A stretch of 30,637 bases of DNA from Rikenellaceae bacterium (lineage in GTDB: Bacteria; Bacteroidota; Bacteroidia; Bacteroidales; UBA932), in the NCBI GenBank assembly GCA_900767405.1, contig CAAFZB010000057.1, positions 1 through 30,637 of the forward strand, in the 5' to 3' direction. How positions within the stretch are numbered: position 1 is the stretch's first letter; every line of letters begins with the position of its first letter. Below the pieces are notes generated by a model that was not told the origin of the DNA, did not search any database, and worked only from the letters and a program-made list of their open reading frames with translations. This document shows positions 24,290-30,637 of this stretch, in pieces. The translations under genes and the position numbers were made by a program.

Positions 24290-25192
24290 TTATATCTTTT
24301 GTGCAACCCGCAGTTTTGCACTGCGTGCGCGCGTGTTCCTATATATTTCTTCTTCGCTTGGCAGGACCGGCTTGTGATTGACTGCCTTGAGCACGGCGCT
24401 GCCGTTGCCGTATATGTCCTTTACGTCATTTCCCGCAGTATTGCCGTACCGTATGAAGTTCTTCACCATACGGTCCTCCAGCGAGTGGTAGGTGATTACG
24501 GCCAGGATACCGCCCCTGCGCAGGGACTTTGCCGCACCTTCCAGGAATTTCTCCAGCGAACGCATCTCGTCGTTGACTTCGATGCGCAGGGCCTGATATA
24601 CTTTTGCCAGAACTTTGTGCCCGGCATTCGATGGCAGGGCGGCTGCAATTGCATTGTCCAGGTCTTCGGTGGTACGTATGGGCTCTTTCGTCCTTGCAGA
24701 GACGATAAGTGCAGCCATACGCCGTGCATTTTCCACCTCACCATAGATTTTCAGAATCTTTTCCAATTCTTCTTGCGTATAAGAATTGACAATGTCAACT
24801 GCAGTCTTGCTTCCCTGCACGTTCATTCTCATATCCAGAGGGGCGTTGAAACGGAACGAGAACCCTCGGGTGGCTGTGTCAAACTGGTGAGAGGACACTC
24901 CGAGGTCGGCCAGAATCCCGTCCAGCCCGTCGGGGCAGTCTCTCAGCACATAGTTGTGTATAAAGCGGAAATTGTTGTGAATCAAGGTAAAGCGTTTGTC
25001 GTCGGGAACATTTGACGCGGCGTCTGCATCACGGTCGAAAGCAACCAGAGAGCCTTTGCCCGAAAGGCGGGAAAGGATTTCCCTGCTGTGACCGCCTCCG
25101 CCGAACGTGGCGTCGGCATACCTGCCGTCAGCCCTTGTTACAAGGGCATCTACGCTTTCCTTCAATAATACTGGGTTGTGATATTCGCTCAT
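24290..25192 (-). CDS. rsmH: 16S rRNA (cytosine(1402)-N(4))-methyltransferase
   Basis: A 300-residue SAM-dependent methyltransferase (formerly MraW). The start, HNPVLLKESVDAL, is followed by the SAM loop DATFGGGGHSREIL, then ILADLGVSSHQFD, RFNAPLDMRM, KVYQALRIEVNDEM, and ITYHSLEDRMVKNF near the C-terminus, all characteristic of RsmH. It modifies C1402 in the 30S P-site. It lies 12 nt downstream of mraZ and 4 nt upstream of ftsL. Confidence 0.97.
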   Translation of the reverse strand: MSEYHNPVLLKESVDALVTRADGRYADATFGGGGHSREILSRLSGKGSLVAFDRDADAASNVPDDKRFTLIHNNFRFIHNYVLRDCPDGLDGILADLGVSSHQFDTATRGFSFRFNAPLDMRMNVQGSKTAVDIVNSYTQEELEKILKIYGEVENARRMAALIVSARTKEPIRTTEDLDNAIAAALPSNAGHKVLAKVYQALRIEVNDEMRSLEKFLEGAAKSLRRGGILAVITYHSLEDRMVKNFIRYGNTAGNDVKDIYGNGSAVLKAVNHKPVLPSEEEIYRNTRARSAKLRVAQKI

Positions 25193-25204
25193 CCTACGCT
25201 TCTC

Positions 25205-25654
25205 CTATTTTCTGGAGAGGCTTCTTGCGATGGCGACAAAATCTTCTGTGGGTACTTGAGAACTTCCAAAATTCTGCTCTGCCCATATTTCCAGACGGAA
25301 ATTGACGCCGAAGAAGACCACTTCCCGGTTAACACCTATTGCGTCAAGAAGATATTTTGGAATCGAAATGCGGCCGAATTTGGGATCCGGCTCAACAATG
25401 TTGCAGCCCAGCATATACTGTCTCCAGAACTGAAGGTGAGCCGGGTTGAAGAAATCCAGGCTGTCCCTTATCTTGTCTGTCTCTTTTTCCCATTCGGGAT
25501 AAGGCCACATCTCAAGACAGTTGTCATACAGGCTTTTCTTGATTACAAACCGCTTGTCGCCTCCGTCGGGTATGCTCTTCTTGAACGGCGCGGGGAAAAC
25601 CAGTCTCCCTTTGTCGTCAACCCTCGATGGATATGTCCCGATGTATGCGATCAC
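25205..25654 (-). CDS. mraZ: Transcriptional regulator / division protein MraZ
   Basis: A 149-residue protein with two AbrB/SpoVT-like swapped-hairpin domains. The first carries VDDKGRLVFPAPFKK (12-26), the second FGRISIPKYLLDAIGVNREVVFFG, both matching the D-x-K-G-R-x-x-x-P DNA-binding consensus. It starts with GTG at 25654; there is no in-frame ATG that keeps the first domain. MraZ represses its own operon in other bacteria by binding direct repeats upstream of mraZ, and such repeats are present at 25707-25741. First gene of the dcw operon. Confidence 0.95.
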   Translation of the reverse strand: MIAYIGTYPSRVDDKGRLVFPAPFKKSIPDGGDKRFVIKKSLYDNCLEMWPYPEWEKETDKIRDSLDFFNPAHLQFWRQYMLGCNIVEPDPKFGRISIPKYLLDAIGVNREVVFFGVNFRLEIWAEQNFGSSQVPTEDFVAIARSLSRK

Positions 25655-25689
25655 GGCGGTAAAAAATAATTCTTATACGCAATTCGATG

Positions 25690-25697
25690 CAAATATA
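25690..25697 (-). promoter_or_regulatory. -7 box of the dcw operon promoter (Pmra)
   Basis: On the minus strand TATATTTG fits TAnnTTTG, about 36 nt before the mraZ GTG. No TTTG element is found at 19-21 nt upstream; instead that interval holds the TGGAA repeats, so a bound MraZ would cover the -33 region. Confidence 0.55.
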
Positions 25698-25706
25698 TAT
25701 ATTTTA

Positions 25707-25741
25707 TTCCATTTTATTCCATCTTGTTCCAAATTTTTCCA
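25707..25741 (-). promoter_or_regulatory. MraZ box: four TGGAA direct repeats with 10-bp period
   Basis: On the minus strand TGGAA starts at 25741, 25731, 25721 and 25711, exactly 10 bp apart. Two of the four have the extended form TGGAATAAAA. MraZ in E. coli recognises TGGGN repeats separated by 5 nt (10-bp period), so this is the same arrangement with A in place of the third G. The array overlaps the expected -33 region of the mraZ promoter. Confidence 0.72.
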
Positions 25742-25782
25742 GAAAATTTTTTTAGGGCCGAAAATGAAAAAATATTTAGAAT

Positions 25783-25814
25783 TTTGTTTGGAATAAAAAA
25801 AATACCTATATTTG
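25783..25814 (+). promoter_or_regulatory. Bacteroidota-type promoter for the coiled-coil lipoprotein gene
   Basis: TTTG at 25783-25786, 20 nt spacer, TATATTTG at 25807-25814, an exact consensus match. The transcript would begin near 25820, leaving an A/T-rich leader of about 60 nt before the ATG at 25880. The 225-bp gap between mraZ and this gene holds only these divergent control regions. Confidence 0.75.
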
Positions 25815-25879
25815 TCCGTTAAATTTTGCAAAGACAGAATTGAAACCATTTATAACTGTTTAACTATTCATTAATCATC

Positions 25880-28800
25880 ATGAAGAAATTCTTTAAAATT
25901 TTGATGGTGTTTGCGCTGCTTGGTGGCGCTGCACTCAGCTGTACAAAGGATTATTCTAAAGAGATTCAGGATGTTCAGAAGCAGAGCCAGGAGCTCAAGG
26001 CTCTCATCGACAATCTCCAGAATTCCCTTAACAGCACGAACGCTACTGTAGCACAGCTCTCCAAGGACCTCAAGGGCCTCACAGAAGAGCATAAGAAAGA
26101 CATCGAGACTCTTACCAACAGAGCTAAAGAGATTGAAGGTAAGATTGCCGAGCTCAAGGGCCAGGTCGATATCAACGCAAAGGACATAGAAGACCTCCAG
26201 AGAATTGTCGGTGATATCAATCTTACTCTTGTTGGACTCAGGGAGGACATTGATCAGAATGCCAAAGACATTGCCAAGAATGCCGAAGATATCGCTACCA
26301 ACAAGGGCCTTATCGACGCTAACCTTGACCAAATCAATAAGCTTTGGAAGCAGATCGAGGATCTTTGGGCAGCTATTGAGAAACTGAGCGCCCGTCTTAC
26401 CAATATCGTTGCAGCTCCTGCAAAGGTTACCGAGGTTCAGACCATCGAGGTTGGCGACTCAGCCCGTACCATCATCAATATGGACTTTGTGGTTGCTCCT
26501 GCCGAAGCAGCAAAGGCTATCGCTGCAAAATTCGGTTCAGACCCCAGCCTCAAGCTCACATATACTCTTTACAATGCGCTTGACAGAGCTCATCAGACAA
26601 AGGCTGCACCCGAATATTCGGCTACTGTAGAGCCTTACAGGGTTGTTGAAGGCAAGGATAAGGGCGTTATTTCCGTTTCTGCTGTAGTTGGCAAGAATGT
26701 CATAGATCCCAACCCCGAAAAGAGCCTTTACGTTACTCTTACCGTTGCCGGTGAGGATGAGGCAGGTGAGTTCGACCGCGTAAGTGATCCCGTCAAGCCT
26801 ATCCGCGGCGAAAAATACAACATCTTCGAAAAACTCCAGTGGTACAATGGCAAGGTTGCAGTTAAAGAAGCAGAAGGTACTTTGGTAGAAATCGCTCAGG
26901 AGGCTAAGGCAGAGAGCGAGGCGGCAGACACCGTATTCGTACAGGGCCAGAAGCTCTTCATCGTTGCTCCCGACCTTTGCTGGAAGGAAGACCTCCCTGC
27001 AACAAACAATGACCTTATTGCCGGATATGAACTCAAGTGGAAAGCTGCCGACAGCCAGATATTCACTCTCGCCGAGGCTGCCGCTCTCCTTGACATCGAC
27101 CCCGCACTTCTCGTTGCTCACTTTACCGCCAATGCCAATAAGAAGGCATACGCAAAGACTGACTACAAACCCGCTGAGTGGGGTGGACTCAATTTCACAA
27201 ACGAAGCAACTTATTCAGACGTATTCACCGCAACCGGTGACACAACTTCTCTCAAGCTTGGTCTTACAGTCGCTCTCAAGGGTACCGATCCCGAGAAAGC
27301 AGAGTTCGTAGGCGCATATACCAAGATTGCTTCTACTCCTATCGCACTCGGTAAGTTTGGCAAAACCGGATGTGACGTTACCTATGTTCAGAGAATCTGC
27401 AAGCACGTCACCGAGCAGAAAGCCGCTGAGGCTCTCCACGCAAACTTCGCATTCAATGCAGGTTTCACCGGCGCTTCACAGACAGATACAACATTCTCTT
27501 CTGTAAAGTGGATTTCAACAACTTCTATCGCTAGACACGGCAAAGCTGAAATTTATGTAGTCAAGAATGGTGTTCTTACAAATACCAAGAATGGTTTTGC
27601 TTATGTTAAAGAAATGACGGCTCAGTCCAAGTTCGTTGAAGTAGAACTTAATGAAGTTAAGTTTGCAGCTGCTCCTCAGACTCTCCAGATTGTTTGGAAG
27701 AACGAGGAATATAAGAACCAGGGCGGGGTTATTGCCGAGGTTTATACCGACTACATCGACCTTACCGTTGACGCATTCCACGCACCTGTTACCGTTGAGA
27801 CTGCACTTGCAGATACAATGTATCTCAAGCGTTCAGAAATACATGCAATTAAGACAAAACTTGCTGTTAAGGAAATCTTCGGAGACGACACGACTTGGTT
27901 CCTCAACGACGAAAAGGCTGCCGATCCTGCACAGAAGGGTGCACTTGAGCAGTGGCTCATTAGTCACGTAAATGCTGCTCATCCTTACGCCGATTCTATC
28001 GTTCCTCCTCTTGCTTATGATCGCGATGCCGCCAAGGAGGTTTACCTTACAGTTAGCCCTGACAAGAAGATTGTTGTCAACGCACCTAAGAACAAACTCA
28101 AGCACTTCGTAGACGGAAAGGATTACAAGATTTATGTAACCGATTCTATCGATAACGTTATCAAGTTCCACTATGTAATCAACTTCACAAGCAAGAAGAT
28201 TGGTGCCACTATTGAGACTATCCCCGGATACGTTAAGAACGATTCTGTATATGTAAACGGTAGCTCAATCCGTCAGAACGGTGTTTGGTCTTACAAGATC
28301 GACGATATCAACCTTACCCAGTACTATCGTCTTGCAAATCTCAACGAGAGGAGCGCTAAGGATTCTCTCACTGCTGTATTTGCTACACCTGCCAATGTGA
28401 CATTTGATAGCAACAAGACTTCTCCCGCTCATTACGATTGGGATATTGATCACACTAAGAAGTACGGTGTAATCGATTACGATGCCAAGATTTCTTGGAA
28501 CGGATATAACAAGAACTCATTTATCCTCGCTGCAGCTGCTGCCCTCGATGGCCAGGCTGATCCCGATGATTCTATCTATGTAACATTCTGGACAAAGGCT
28601 CCTCTCTATGTAGCATACAATAACGGCGAAGGCACACTTCAGGTAGGTAAGGCCGGTACATTCGATCTTTTCGAAGATTTCGATGTAAGGGGTCTTGCAG
28701 ATTCTCTCCAGAATATCATTGACAATCACACTATCTATAGTGATTATAGCAAGGATATCGTTGCTTCTAACTCTGCTTCAGTTCCTGAATATGGTCTTGC

Positions 28801-29095
28801 GACCAACAAAGACGGATTCCGTGCTCCTACCGTTCATCCTTATACAGAATGGAGTTGTACCGTTGATGGTGTTCCTTATCCTTACGAACAGATGATGGAA
28901 CTCTTCGCAGATTTCCCTGCTTGGGCTGTTGTAAGAGATCAGCATCTCGGATACTCTGATTTCTATGCACAGTATCAGCTTAAGTTCCGTGAGCACAGCG
29001 CTCCCGCAACGATTGTATTCACAATCCCTTGCACTTGGGAATACGCTATCGGAACACTCGAGTTCAGTATGATTTTCACTCTCACAGTTGAATAA
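25880..29095 (+). CDS. Large lipoprotein with N-terminal coiled coil, function unknown
   Basis: A 1071-residue protein. MKKFFKILMVFALLGGAALSC is a type II signal with lipidated Cys21. Residues about 25-175 form a long coiled coil with heptad-like spacing (QSQELKALIDNLQNSLNS, LKGQVDINAKDIEDLQRIV, repeated AKDI/AEDI blocks). From about 180 to the end the sequence is rich in beta-strand patterns, with alternating hydrophobics and many Asp/Thr/Tyr; no enzyme motif is seen. The layout resembles Bacteroidales surface lipoproteins annotated with a PL29-lyase-type N-terminal region, but I cannot assign a family. Codon use (CTC/CTT for Leu, GCT/GCA for Ala, AAG for Lys) looks more A/T-rich and more uniform than in the dcw genes, suggesting high expression. 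It precedes an OmpA-family gene by 64 nt. Confidence 0.8.
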   Translation: MKKFFKILMVFALLGGAALSCTKDYSKEIQDVQKQSQELKALIDNLQNSLNSTNATVAQLSKDLKGLTEEHKKDIETLTNRAKEIEGKIAELKGQVDINAKDIEDLQRIVGDINLTLVGLREDIDQNAKDIAKNAEDIATNKGLIDANLDQINKLWKQIEDLWAAIEKLSARLTNIVAAPAKVTEVQTIEVGDSARTIINMDFVVAPAEAAKAIAAKFGSDPSLKLTYTLYNALDRAHQTKAAPEYSATVEPYRVVEGKDKGVISVSAVVGKNVIDPNPEKSLYVTLTVAGEDEAGEFDRVSDPVKPIRGEKYNIFEKLQWYNGKVAVKEAEGTLVEIAQEAKAESEAADTVFVQGQKLFIVAPDLCWKEDLPATNNDLIAGYELKWKAADSQIFTLAEAAALLDIDPALLVAHFTANANKKAYAKTDYKPAEWGGLNFTNEATYSDVFTATGDTTSLKLGLTVALKGTDPEKAEFVGAYTKIASTPIALGKFGKTGCDVTYVQRICKHVTEQKAAEALHANFAFNAGFTGASQTDTTFSSVKWISTTSIARHGKAEIYVVKNGVLTNTKNGFAYVKEMTAQSKFVEVELNEVKFAAAPQTLQIVWKNEEYKNQGGVIAEVYTDYIDLTVDAFHAPVTVETALADTMYLKRSEIHAIKTKLAVKEIFGDDTTWFLNDEKAADPAQKGALEQWLISHVNAAHPYADSIVPPLAYDRDAAKEVYLTVSPDKKIVVNAPKNKLKHFVDGKDYKIYVTDSIDNVIKFHYVINFTSKKIGATIETIPGYVKNDSVYVNGSSIRQNGVWSYKIDDINLTQYYRLANLNERSAKDSLTAVFATPANVTFDSNKTSPAHYDWDIDHTKKYGVIDYDAKISWNGYNKNSFILAAAAALDGQADPDDSIYVTFWTKAPLYVAYNNGEGTLQVGKAGTFDLFEDFDVRGLADSLQNIIDNHTIYSDYSKDIVASNSASVPEYGLATNKDGFRAPTVHPYTEWSCTVDGVPYPYEQMMELFADFPAWAVVRDQHLGYSDFYAQYQLKFREHSAPATIVFTIPCTWEYAIGTLEFSMIFTLTVE

Positions 29096-29116
29096 TCTAT
29101 AGAAGTTATTTGGAAC

Positions 29117-29140
29117 GGGGCGCCCTGTGCGCCCCATTTT
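29117..29140 (+). terminator. Hairpin between the lipoprotein and OmpA genes
   Basis: GGGGCGC (29117-29123) pairs perfectly with GCGCCCC (29129-29135) around a 5-nt loop; ATTTT follows. The short U-tract suggests partial termination, letting some transcription pass into the downstream ompA-like gene. I found no TAnnTTTG box in the 64-nt gap. Confidence 0.7.
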
Positions 29141-29159
29141 AAACTAATCTAAAATCATT

Positions 29160-30356
29160 ATGAAGAAATTGTTAGTTATTGTAGCTTCTCTGCTTACTCT
29201 TGTTTCCACAGCTAAGGCTCAGGATACGTTCTATCCTGCCTGGTACTGGGGAATCAAGGCCGGCGCAAGCTATACCTCTGGTGAGGCCACAAAGTGGACC
29301 GACAATGTCACTGGTCCCACTATTGGCATCAATGCCGGATACCAGTTCTTCCCCTGCTTTAGCGTACGAGGAGAACTCTCCGGATACCAGGCTTCGGGTA
29401 CCGCCCTTGCAAACGCATCGGAGAAGACTTACAAGTACAATTACGCACAGTTGACTGCCGACGCTGTTCTTGACATTTGCAATATCTTCAAATTCAAGGC
29501 TGCCCGCGTTGTCAATCCCTACATCTTCCTTGGTATTGGTGGAAACCTTCGTTTCAACAACAAGGAATGCCCTGTAGAGATGCTTCCCGTAGAGAACTAT
29601 TACTGGACAAAGCCTACACTTTCTTTCATGGGCCGTTTCGGCGGTGGTATTGATTTCCGTGTATCTCCTTCTGTAGTAATCGCTCTCGAATTCCAGGAGA
29701 ATATTCTCACCGATAAGTTCAATTCCAAGGTTGGTAACGCTCTCGGTCCCCTTGAGTGCGACCAGAACCTTTCTTTGCTTGCAGGTGTGAAGTTCACATT
29801 CGGTGCTGCAAAGGCTGCAAGAGCTGCTGAAGCTGCTGCTGCCGAGGCTGCTGCCGCTGCCGCTGCAAAGGCTGCTGCCGAGAAGGCCGCTGCCGAGAAG
29901 GCTGCACGCGAAGCTGCCGAGAAGGCCGCTGCCGAGAAGGCTGCACGTGAGGCTGCCGAGAAGGCTGCTGCCGAGAAGGCCGCTAAGGAAGCTGCAGAAC
30001 GTCAGGCTCGTCTCGATGCCCTCGCAGGTGCTCTCGACGATGAAGCTCGCAGCATCTACTTCCTCATTGGCAAGTCTGTAATCCGCAAGTCTGAGGCCGC
30101 TAAGATCGACAAGATCGCAAACGCTATCAGAAATCTCGATTGCAACGTTGTTGTTAAGGGTTACGCCGATAAGCCTACAGGATATCCTTCACTCAATCTC
30201 AAGCTCTCTCAGAAACGTGTAGAGGCTGTTAAGGCCGCTCTCGAGAAGAAGGGTATCGAGGCCGAGAGGATCAGCACAGAGTACTTTGGTGACACCCAGC
30301 AGGTATCTGAAATCCCTGCAAAGAACCGTGTTGCCATCAGCATTCTCACCGACTAA
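29160..30356 (+). CDS. OmpA-family outer membrane protein with Ala/Lys/Glu-repeat linker
   Basis: A 398-residue protein. Type I signal MKKLLVIVASLLTLVSTAKAQ (AKA|Q) is followed by an eight-strand-type beta-barrel (about 22-217, ending LLAGVKFTF). A highly helical Ala/Glu/Lys/Arg linker comes next (about 218-285), with three 13-residue repeats AEKAAAEKAAREA. The C-terminal OmpA domain (about 295-398) follows. This domain contains VVKGYADKPTGYPSLNLKLS then QKRVEAVKAAL; the Asp and Arg that bind diaminopimelate in OmpA-like proteins are both present. The protein should span the outer membrane and grip peptidoglycan. Codon use resembles the preceding lipoprotein, with which it is probably partly cotranscribed. 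A terminator follows. Confidence 0.9.
   Translation: MKKLLVIVASLLTLVSTAKAQDTFYPAWYWGIKAGASYTSGEATKWTDNVTGPTIGINAGYQFFPCFSVRGELSGYQASGTALANASEKTYKYNYAQLTADAVLDICNIFKFKAARVVNPYIFLGIGGNLRFNNKECPVEMLPVENYYWTKPTLSFMGRFGGGIDFRVSPSVVIALEFQENILTDKFNSKVGNALGPLECDQNLSLLAGVKFTFGAAKAARAAEAAAAEAAAAAAAKAAAEKAAAEKAAREAAEKAAAEKAAREAAEKAAAEKAAKEAAERQARLDALAGALDDEARSIYFLIGKSVIRKSEAAKIDKIANAIRNLDCNVVVKGYADKPTGYPSLNLKLSQKRVEAVKAALEKKGIEAERISTEYFGDTQQVSEIPAKNRVAISILTD
29877..29993 (+). repeat. Three 39-bp tandem repeats inside the ompA-like gene
   Basis: Units at 29877-29915, 29916-29954 and 29955-29993, each beginning GCCGAGAAGG. They encode the 13-residue block AEKAAAEKAAREA (third copy with K for R). Units differ by a few, mostly silent, substitutions, so they are not a fresh duplication. 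Confidence 0.85.
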
Positions 30357-30377
30357 TCTCTATTCATCATAGAAATC

Positions 30378-30411
30378 GAGAGGCAGACATCCCGTCCGCC
30401 TCTCTTTTTTT
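30378..30411 (+). terminator. Intrinsic terminator after the OmpA-family gene
   Basis: GAGAGGC (30378-30384) pairs with GCCTCTC (30398-30404), with an inner GAC/GTC extension across one mismatch, followed by seven Ts (30405-30411). It lies 22 nt after the stop codon. Confidence 0.88.
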
Positions 30412-30426
30412 ATCTCCTTCTCCGTT

Positions 30427-30624
30427 GGATTGCGGGTCAAGCCCGCAATGACGAACCCCTCACCGTCATCCCGGACCTGATCCGGGATCTCTCCCTTCCG
30501 GGGATTGCGGGTCAAGCCCGCAATGACGAACCCCTCACCGTCATGCTGAACTTGATTCAGCATCCCCTCCTTCCGGGGATTGCGCGACAAGCCCGCAATG
30601 ACGAAGGGTCGGGCCCGCAATGAC
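30427..30624. repeat. GTCAT-type palindromes in a 75-bp composite tandem repeat
   Basis: The rest of the window after the terminator is filled by repeats. Copies are at 30427-30452 (stem TGCGGG/CCCGCA, inverted), 30465-30489 (CCCGGA/TCCGGG), 30502-30527 (as the first), 30540-30565 (GCTGAA/TTCAGC), 30577-30602 (degenerate first type), then a half copy to 30624. Units start at 30427, 30502 and 30577, a 75-bp period. The array may continue past the window. No gene is seen here. Confidence 0.88.
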
Positions 30625-30637
30625 ATCCCCTATCCGC

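Noticed and set aside
22880..25015. A 711-codon open frame on the plus strand opposite the PBP, ftsL and rsmH genes
   Set aside because: It is antisense to three well-identified genes, shows no recognisable motif, and follows from the codon bias of the opposite strand.
25789..25798. A fifth TGGAATAAAA on the plus strand as another MraZ site
   Set aside because: Single copy, opposite orientation, out of phase with the array, and partly explained by the lipoprotein promoter. It could matter, but one copy is not enough evidence.

Overview
The window is a chromosomal segment of a Bacteroidota bacterium, most likely of the order Bacteroidales. The evidence is the gene order of the division and cell-wall (dcw) cluster, promoters of the TTTG-N19/20-TAnnTTTG type instead of -35/-10 boxes, absence of clear Shine-Dalgarno sequences, lipoprotein and OmpA-type outer membrane genes, and the protein sequences themselves. 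The even-to-GC-rich composition and abundant GTCAT..ATCC palindromes suggest an uncultured, Alistipes/Rikenellaceae-like or related gut lineage; this last step is inference.

Left part (1-8.1 kb). The C-terminal end of a 4-alpha-glucanotransferase (malQ) is followed by a GH18 chitinase-like gene. Convergent to these is a minus-strand group rpsO > pnp > rpiB, with a strong terminator between rpsO and pnp. Divergent from rpsO is a lipoprotein of the choloylglycine-hydrolase/linear amide hydrolase (Ntn) fold. Next come a small outer-membrane beta-barrel gene (minus) and a NagD-like HAD phosphatase (plus), transcribed divergently from back-to-back -7 boxes.

Central part (8.1-25.7 kb). One compact minus-strand operon, read from right to left: mraZ, rsmH, ftsL, ftsI (PBP with PASTA), murE, mraY, murD, ftsW, murG, murC, ftsQ, ftsA, ftsZ, gltX, truB. 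Gaps are 0-12 nt, with several ATGA or TAATG overlaps. It makes the lipid-linked peptidoglycan precursor (MurE, MurD, MurC, MraY, MurG), the septal synthase (FtsW-PBP), and the Z-ring (FtsZ, FtsA, FtsQ, FtsL). murF, murB and ddl are not in the window. Upstream of mraZ are four TGGAA repeats at exactly 10-bp spacing, the probable MraZ operator.

Right part (25.7-30.6 kb). Divergent from mraZ are a 1071-residue coiled-coil lipoprotein of unknown function and an OmpA-family protein with a repeated Ala/Lys/Glu linker, separated by a hairpin terminator.

The most interesting non-genic signal is a set of small palindromes at the 3' ends of transcription units (1.4, 6.3-6.6, 8.0 and 30.4-30.6 kb). 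They keep a common frame (GTCAT, stem, CTTGA/CCTGA, stem', ATCC) while the stems change in a compensated way. They are assembled in 73- and 75-bp composite tandem repeats, and one supplies the last codons of the HAD gene. A separate palindrome-rich, in-frame segment of about 117 bp lies inside truB and looks like a coding-sequence insertion. I found no tRNA, rRNA, IS element, prophage or CRISPR array.
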